This document shows, in pieces, positions 57,533 through 64,000 of a DNA stretch of 64,000 bases. The notes beneath the pieces were generated by a model. That model was not told where the DNA came from, searched no databases, and saw nothing but the letters and a program-made list of their open reading frames with translations. The translations under genes and the position numbers were made by a program. Source of the stretch: Brachypterus glaber (lineage: Eukaryota > Arthropoda > Insecta > Coleoptera > Kateretidae); assembly GCA_958510825.1 (NCBI GenBank), contig OY294049.1:7378001-7442000 (forward strand), read 5' to 3'. Positions within the stretch are counted from its first letter, which is position 1; the number at the start of each line of letters is the position of its first letter.

Positions 57533-57850
57533 GGGTGGACCTTATATTTTTTTATTATTTAGAAAATTCCGAAAATATGAGTGATTAAATTTTTCTAAGG
57601 GTGCTAATGAGGGACCCTAAAATTCGTAAAATTACCATTAATCGAAAAAAATCGTTATCGTTGTCTGTCATTTTTGATTAAGTGAAAAAAAGGGCTTGAA
57701 ATCCTATTTTTTTTCCTTTGAGCATACAAAAGTATATGCTAAATTTCCAAATGATTAAAAGATTTTAACCTGGCCAAAAATCCTCTAAAATGGCCAAGTT
57801 GTTCCTAACACTAAAATTTACGAATTTCCACCATGAATGTTTTGAGTCAT
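57533..57850. repeat. Probable dispersed repeat starting TTAGGGTGGACCTTA
   Basis: The start word recurs at 61548 (TTAGGGTGGACTTAAATTA). The body (GTGATTAAATTTTTCTAAGG, GGTGCTAATGAGGGACC) looks like non-coding repeat, with no second copy in the window beyond the start. Confidence 0.4.
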
Positions 57851-59370
57851 GTATTGAGTCATGAGTCAAATGGTAAACAAATATTAAAATAAGATATTGT
57901 ATAATTTAATGCAATTTAAAGTTTTACATAAAGTTTATTAGCCTTTTCTAATATTTTACCAGTTTTTAATCAATTAGGTTGAAAGATAAAATAAAACTGC
58001 ATCTATTGTTAATTATAATTATTTAAACCATGAAAAAATCCGACATAACCTTTAGTTTTTGGATTATAATTTGTTAGGTGGTAAAATTCCATAAAAATCT
58101 TTTTTAAGTACTTATTTAATGAAATTATTAAATAATGTTAGGTGCTTTATTTAAAAATATGTGTTTTGTTGAATTTATTATGTCTAGTGATAAGTAACAT
58201 TGTCTTCAACCTTGTTCGCAGTTTAAAGCCATCCATTGTTTGATATTTGCAGGCGAAGAAATAGTATAGTCTATAACACGTATGAAATATTTATTTCGCG
58301 CTCGCGACGCCGGCATACTCTCCTGTAGGCCCGTATGACAAACTTTACGCTCGCTGGGAATATACTATTTTTATGCATGACCTTGAACTGTCATTTTGAC
58401 AGGCGGCTCGAGAGCTGTAAAAAGTATAATTACGCTAAATATTAAGAAAAGACTTTAGAAAACAAAAAGTTACTAAATATATTTATATATGAATATGAAT
58501 AAAATAGGACTTTATAACAAAGAACAGAGAAGTTGGTTGCTTTGCTGTAAAAGTTTTTGATGGTTCTATTCAATTCATGTTTAGATAAACATTGTCTAGT
58601 TGTACAAGACGCAGAAGTTAGTAAACATAAAGTTTATTAGGGTATATTTTAAGTACTTTTTATCTATTTGTGTTTCATAATTTTGTTTTTGTAGTTTTGA
58701 TTTGTGTGTTAAAAAATTAATTCGGCATTTTATAGCCAACGTAAAATTATATAAATCACCAAAGTTTCATTTTTATCGAATAAAGATTAATCTTAATTTT
58801 TGGGGTGGACATAAATAAAACTCACCCGTTATACCATATATGTTGGGTTTGACGATGATTTCTGGTGAGTAGCAAAGCATTAGAGTAAAACCGATAACGA
58901 TATTTTGCTTAAAAGTTATTTTCCATATTTCGAAAACGAATTTTGCGGTCATTGGCAATAATTTTTGCACGGTATTTTAAATAAATGGTCGAAAAAGCAA
59001 TATGTTATATTAGTCTGAGAGATCAACTGCAGTAAAAGTACATTAAATGAATTAAGTGCATTTAGGGATCAATACACGAATAGTATTTTAGACATCTAAG
59101 TGCTACTTTATCAAGTAACCAAGCGAAACCAGTTTTTTTTTAATTTTTCATGATTTTTGTTTTATTAAAAATTCCGTTTATGCGAAAGTTGAATTTGGGA
59201 ATGGTTTGATCCCAGGTTATTATAACCCGCCTAGCACAAAACAGTTCTTAAAATATTCTTAAAATAAATATTAAGAATGTTGTATGATTCTAAGAAAATG
59301 CGCTGTTTTACGTAGAACGTTCTTAGAATCATTTTAGACATTCAGTGTATACCGTTTTAATTATTCGAAA
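57851..59370. other. Intergenic sequence with one GC-richer imperfect hairpin
   Basis: At about 58265-58375, AATAGTATAG and TATACTATTTTT bracket a CG-containing stretch (TTCGCGCTCGCGACGCCGGC). It is similar in style to the hairpins at 49632 and 55298. Otherwise nothing recognised. Confidence 0.45.
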
Positions 59371-59375
59371 GCTTA

Positions 59376-60848
59376 TACAGGGTGGCCCAAAAAAACCGGA
59401 CACTTTTTAAACCGTTTTAACTTCTTTGCCTTTTGACCGATCTATACCAAATTTAAAATGAATATACTAAAAACATAAAGGATTTGGAAGATAATTTCAT
59501 TTACTTAAAATATTATTATATTGTTCAGTAATTAAGCTTTTTCGGAAGGGGTTGCTTTAACGCTTTGGGGATAGAGCAAAATGTATAATATGATAACTTT
59601 TCAATCTCACTATATTCAGTGATCTTTCTTGAATAGATGAGTAGGTTTAAATTTTAATTTAAAATAGTAGTTTATTTTTTATTCATATTTTTTCGAAAGG
59701 TTACAAATTGCAATAATTGATTTTATAACGTAAAAAAACTGATTCAGTAGGCGTGTTATTTATTTGACACCTTTCAAAAGATAATCTAAAAAGTATACCA
59801 AATGAACAAAAAGCTGAAAAAATGTCGAATTACTTAAAAAAAAAAACAAGAAAATTGTTTAAGCTGAATTCTAGATGGGTATTATAAGAAAAATGGGTAT
59901 TATAAGAAAAATGAGTATTAAATAACACAAAAATTGTAAATGACATAAGGAAATTCGAAAATTGTACTAGGTACATGTAACATGAGAAATAAGAAAACGC
60001 TAAAATAAAATAAGATTTAAGTATTTGCTAAATGAAGAAATAATTTAAAGAAGAAATATATTTTTATTACAAATTTATTAATTTATACAAATAAATTAAA
60101 TTATATTAAACACTGTCTTATTGTCTAACAATAATATATAACCATATTATGGTACAGGATCTTTGTTGGTTATTTGTAGTAATAATTCCATATTGATTTA
60201 ATAAAAATTTCCATCATCCTTTATTTTAAGTTAACATTTTTAACATAAAAGAACTTTTTTTCGTTTTGACAAAAACTATACTTATTTCTTATTTTTCTAC
60301 ACAATTTTTTTTTAAATATATTCATTCTTTATTGTTCATCTTCTTTAAAATATATATCCACCACAATTCAGTTTTATTACGTTTTTCTTAGTTTTTTCAA
60401 TAGCAATTTTTGATATTTTCAATTTGACATACAATTTTTTGAGACATGTCAAATCTACTTTTAGATAACCGCCTATTAAATCAATTTTTTCAAGCTAAAA
60501 TTCCATTTAACGCTATCTGTAGCCTTTCGGAATAATAATTATAAAAAATAAATTACAATTTTAAATTAAAAGGTAATCACATACAACTATTGAAGAAAGA
60601 CCATTTAACGTAATTCAGACGAAAAGTTATCATTTTGTACATTTTGCTCTAGTCCCATGGCCTTAAAATAACCCCTTTAGATAAAGGTTTCTTACTAACA
60701 AAATTGATAATAATTTAACTAAATAAAATTATCAACCAAATCTTACATGTTTTGAGCCTATTCATTTCAAAGTAAGTAAATATAGCTCAAAAGGCAAAAA
60801 AGTTATGAAGGTTTAAAAAGTGTCCGGTTTATTTTGGGCCACCCTGTA
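59376..60848. mobile_element. TA-flanked TIR element, 1473 bp
   Basis: Left TACAGGGTGGCCCAAAAAAA, then CCGGACACTTTTTAAACC. The reverse complement of the right end gives TACAGGGTGGCCCAAAATAA and then CCGGACACTTTTTAAACC, with similarity continuing to about 65 bp (AACTTNTTTGCCTTTTGA). TA on both sides (59374-59375, 60849-60850). Weaker inverted similarity extends inward (TTTTGCTCTA near 60644 against TAGAGCAAAA near 59573). No transposase frame, so non-autonomous. Confidence 0.9.
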
Positions 60849-60850
60849 TA

Positions 60851-61595
60851 ATCATTCTAAAAAAAATGCAGAATTCTTATAACTTGCAAAAATATATGAT
60901 ATTTTCTGTCAAATCTAGTCAATTTCCAGAATAGTGACATGTGTAATTTTGTGCCATACACAAAGCCGTAGCGAAGAAGATTTGGTGGGGGGGAGGTCAA
61001 AAATTACAACTTTTTTTAGACTAAAAATACAATTTTGCCCCAAAAATACAACTTTTTCCTTCAGAAAAAAAGCTTTGTCCCTGACGGTCCTGCCAAAATT
61101 TGGCGCCCCTCACAAAACAAAAAAAAAAACTAAAAAAGCTTTGTCTCTGACGGTGAACTATTCTGATTTAAAGATCTTTTAATTTCATAAATAAAAAGTC
61201 GTTTACCATGGGGAAACATATAGATTTCGCCACAGGGCCAACGAGTATTATTATGAAAACGTCATATGGTATTTTACTTGTAGTAAGACTATAAAACAAT
61301 GTTCCTGATTTGTTTTTAATATCCTTAGCATTTTCGAGAAGAATAACGAGGGCGGAAATTCTGGATCACCCTGTACGTTGAAATTTTATAGGTACACGTT
61401 TAAATTGCATAGAAATGTATGTATATAAATATATTAATACAACTATATTAAATTATTTATAATACATTTTGAATTTTTTACAATGGAAGTTAATTATTTG
61501 GTTAATAAATATTATTTTATAAAAATAAATAATGTTTACAGTATACATTAGGGTGGACTTAAATTAATTTTAGGGGGTCCTCTAAATTTGTTTCA
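60851..61595. other. Intergenic sequence with repeat fragments
   Basis: 60955-61170 repeats AATACAACTTTTT and AAAGCTTTGTCYCTGACGGT words. GGATCACCCTGTACG at 61363 is a lone family-C-type terminus. No gene. Confidence 0.45.
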
Positions 61596-61596
61596 A

Positions 61597-61599
<3 letters not shown>

Positions 61600-61638
<39 letters not shown>
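61600..61638. repeat. (AT)n microsatellite
   Basis: About 38 bp of alternating AT directly adjoining the inverted repeat. Confidence 0.95.
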
Positions 61639-61640
<2 letters not shown>

Positions 61641-61687
61641 TAAAGTAAAACGAATTTGTATTTCAGCATATATATGTATTTAAAATA

Positions 61688-61724
61688 GGCCTAGCTCTTT
61701 CGATCAAAAGATCATCTTCAGGGC
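61688..61724 (-). ncRNA. Hammerhead-like motif, left arm
   Basis: Minus strand: GCC, CTGAAGA, T, GATC-TTTT-GATC, GAA, AGAGCT, A, GGC. Core boxes are present. Stem III AG/CU has only a 2-nt spacer, and the cleavage triplet would be CUA. Stem II has one unpaired U at its base. Confidence 0.6.
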
Positions 61725-61955
61725 TTAGCTTCATCAGAGCTGATTAGAACAGAATGAGAGGTAGATTAAAAATATGGGAACATCACAGTTAAAAAGTTGC
61801 ACAGATTAAAATAATAAATATATAAATAAACAAAAATTTTTGACATAATGACAATTAAAAAGTATATATCAATATGTATATGTCATTATGTCAAAAATTT
61901 ATGTTTATTTATATATTTATTATTTTAATCTGTGCAACTTTTTAACTGTGATGAA

Positions 61956-61991
61956 GCCCTGAAGATGATCTTTTGATCGAAAGCGCTAGGC
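61956..61991 (+). ncRNA. Hammerhead-like motif, right arm
   Basis: Plus strand: GCC, CTGAAGA (61959-61965), GATC-TTTT-GATC, GAAA (61979-61982), stem III AGCGCT, A61988 as the predicted cleavage base, GGC. It differs from the left arm by one base in the stem III spacer. Confidence 0.6.
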
Positions 61992-62054
61992 CTATTTTAA
62001 ATACATATATATATATATATATGCTGAAATACAAATTCGTTTTACTTTATTCTA

Positions 62055-62620
62055 CACAGCATACAAGTCAAAAATTAAACATTTTATATATATCTTAACT
62101 CACTTCTTGGACATCCTATGAAACGCACTTTTCCTATACTTTCCTTTACCATAAATATTAAGGTAATGCTGGTGCGTTACGCAATACTTAAACGAACCCA
62201 AACTGTCGAAAAATTATGTGTAAAGTTTGGCACACGGATCTGAGACACTCACAGAATGCGCTAAAAAATTATACTTGAAAATACCACGTTGCCTTACTGA
62301 ACGTCCAAAAAGTATTTCAATCAATGGCGATTTCTCCCGTTAGATTAGACAGGGACAAAAGTTCTACCCAAAAAGGATAAAAGACATACATACACTCCCA
62401 CTTCCACCCAACCAAACAAATTCTGTATTTATTCTTTGTTGAACAAATACAATATTTACTTGGCCGGGCGAAGAGTATTATTTTTATTGAAGAAATTACT
62501 GGCGCCATCTAAATTTTAGTAGAATTATCTTATTCTACAGATCCACATTAGCTATGTTCGTTCGTGCCGCTTAGTGCTACACTTTCCGGCCAACCAAATA
62601 AATACTGTATTTGTTGTATG
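62055..62620. other. Intergenic sequence before the gap
   Basis: No gene. GGCGCCATCTA at about 62502-62512 is the inverse of the TAGATGGCGC word found upstream of the ribozymes, but no ribozyme core lies beside it. Confidence 0.4.
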
Positions 62621-62820
62621 NNNNNNNNNNNNNNNNNNNNNNNNNNNNNNNNNNNNNNNNNNNNNNNNNNNNNNNNNNNNNNNNNNNNNNNNNNNNNNNN
62701 NNNNNNNNNNNNNNNNNNNNNNNNNNNNNNNNNNNNNNNNNNNNNNNNNNNNNNNNNNNNNNNNNNNNNNNNNNNNNNNNNNNNNNNNNNNNNNNNNNNN
62801 NNNNNNNNNNNNNNNNNNNN
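62621..62820. other. Assembly gap (200 N)
   Basis: Exactly 200 N, a nominal size. Frames spanning it carry no information. Confidence 0.98.
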
Positions 62821-63139
62821 GTTTAAATGGAATCATTAAAAAAGATACAAAGAAATAAAAATGTAAATATTTAAAACTTTGCATCAAAGCTAGAGTCGAC
62901 GCGGCGCCTATGCGAGCACTGGAAATTCGACTACTGCTGACGACACGCAATAATTTTTTGAAAATAATATATCCAAATTTTGGTTAATTATTATGAATGT
63001 GTTCTGTTCTGCACAACTTATGGCTTTCGAATGCATAGAATTATAATCAAGTAAATTTTAAGAAGCAGAAGAAATATTGACAGCTGTGGAAGAAGAAGAA
63101 GATACCCGAAATTTTTACATTTTTTTAAATCAAATTTAA

Positions 63140-63201
63140 TGAAAAGCCCCTAGCACAAGGCTTAATTGGGGCTCTCCATGACACAGTATGTATTGTACGC
63201 A

Positions 63202-63232
<31 letters not shown>

Positions 63233-63234
63233 AT
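63140..63234 (+). mobile_element. LINE 3' end with (AAAT)n tail
   Basis: GGGGCTCTCCATGACACAGT, then ATGTATTGTACGCATAAATA and an AAAT run (63201-63234). This is the usual 3' UTR/tail layout of an insect LINE. A second copy (63821-63866) has a shorter tail and is part of the larger duplication. Confidence 0.6.
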
Positions 63235-64000
63235 GCTTTAAATAATGTTGTTGCTCAGAATGCTTTTGATATAGCGCATAAGTTAAGAATCACAGTGTTC
63301 TATTTTTAGATTTATTTCACCAAGAAGATATTAAAAATACTTATTTTAAACCATGAATAATTTCCATAATTGTTTCGGGTGAATAAAAAAATCCCTGATA
63401 TATTCTATGTTTTAAACATATTTGTATTAATTTGTTAAAGATTATCGCCAGTTTATTTTATTTTGTTTGATGTTATTGGAAATATCAGACCCGATATTCC
63501 CAATAACATTAAACAACATAAAATTTTAAAACATAGAAACCTTAGTAATTTCATTTTCTATGCCCCTTTATTAACTAGCGCACTAATTAGAAAACCCATA
63601 AAAAAGTCCTCCTGATAAATTTTAACCAGCTTTTATATAAGATATTTAAACTTTAATTAAGCTTAAAGTACTTTTAACATTTATGAGACAATGTTTTTTA
63701 TTTTGTCACTACTCATAGATTTAAGATGTAAACTAAGGTGTGAACCTTAGTTCAGCAATATATTAAACGAACTAGCTATTTAAACGTCCGAGGTAACATA
63801 ACCTAATTCTTTGGTTTGGTTCTCCATGACACAGTATGTATTGTACCCATGAATAAATAAATAAATACTTTAAATATTGTTGTTGCTCAGTATGCTTTTG
63901 TTATAGCGCATAAGTTAAGAATCACAGTGTTCTATTCTTAGATTTATTTCACCAAGAAGATATTAAAAATACTTATTTTAAACCATGAATAATTTCCATA
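63173..64000 (+). repeat. Direct duplication, offset 648 bp, running off the window
   Basis: 63173-63380 and 63821-64000 match through the LINE tail and on through TGTTGTTGCTCAG, AGCGCATAAGTTAAGAATCA, TTCACCAAGAAGATATTAAA and AACCATGAATAATTTCCATA, with a few substitutions and a different number of AAAT units. The copy in the window is incomplete. It is either a tandem array with a 648-bp unit or a duplicated segment. Confidence 0.85.

Larger units (their letters stand above)
61639..62050. mobile_element. Inverted repeat with hammerhead-like motifs, Penelope-like end structure
   Basis: Left arm 61639 to about 61857, right arm about 61884-62050, loop about 26 bp. Matching phrases are AGTAAAACGAATTTGTATTT, AAAATAGGCCTAGC and GTTAAAAAGTTGCACAGATT. 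The left arm has about 54 extra bases (61726-61779, starting AGCTTCATCAGAGCTGATTA) absent from the right. Each arm has one hammerhead-like core. Inverted ribozyme-bearing terminal repeats are known from Penelope-like elements. No polymerase or GIY-YIG frame remains. Confidence 0.7.

Noticed and set aside
62552..62950. Frames spanning the second N run
   Set aside because: Same artefact.
1..64000. tRNA, rRNA or other conserved RNA genes
   Set aside because: No TTCRANNC-type T-arm paired with an A-box, and no recognisable rRNA or snRNA core, was found by eye; a covariance search could still find degenerate copies.

Overview
This is a gene-poor, strongly AT-rich stretch of animal nuclear DNA, almost certainly from an arthropod and most likely an insect. 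The evidence is Tc1 and mariner transposase remnants, several non-LTR retrotransposon 3' ends with short microsatellite tails, many TA-flanked elements ending in CAGGGTG-type termini, fold-back elements, and no prokaryotic-style operons. I cannot name the species; a beetle would fit but this is only an impression. Two runs of exactly 200 N (17912-18111, 62621-62820) are scaffold gaps of arbitrary size. I see no intact host gene and no tRNA or rRNA gene.

Layout. 1-8 kb: dispersed CAGGGTG-type repeats, a hairpin element, a 143-bp tandem repeat (5.43-5.8 kb) and a diverged 680-bp tandem duplication (6.6-7.9 kb). 8.3-10.4 kb: two fold-back elements flanking a convincing hammerhead ribozyme (9344-9422). 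12.7-13.26 kb: a retroposed 3' gene fragment with AATAAA and a poly(A) run. 14.8-20 kb: two TA-flanked terminal-inverted-repeat elements with internal copies of a terminal motif, a LINE tail, a 240-bp satellite running into the first gap, and a CGGBP1/BED-like zinc-finger fragment. 22.7-24.6 kb: a 5'-truncated LINE next to an apparently identical 536-bp tandem duplication. 26-28.4 kb: a dead Tc1-like (DD34E) element and a diverged tandem duplication whose two copies each carry a different MITE, so that each is the empty site for the other.

31-38 kb: a 54-bp perfect palindrome, a 451-bp tandem duplication and then the most notable feature, 35307-37455. This is an insertion with a 14-bp target-site duplication, made of one inverted partial copy followed by about 5.5 direct copies of a 354-bp unit. 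Every unit carries a complete hammerhead ribozyme core. The structure fits a retrozyme or a Penelope-like-element-mobilised ribozyme repeat.

38.3-64 kb: a 1.44-kb fold-back element rich in TGACGTC, two more LINE 3' ends, a third fold-back element, the family-A fold-back at 48.4-49.6 kb, a dead mariner (51.1-52.3 kb), nested TIR elements (55.1-56.2 kb), a 1.47-kb TA-flanked TIR element (59.4-60.8 kb), a large inverted repeat with a hammerhead-like motif in each arm (61.6-62.05 kb), and a LINE tail lying in a direct duplication that runs off the window.

Nothing here forms a working gene pathway. What connects the features is ribozyme-bearing retroelement sequence at four separate sites (about 2.2, 9.4, 35-37 and 61.7-62 kb) in a background of dead DNA transposons.
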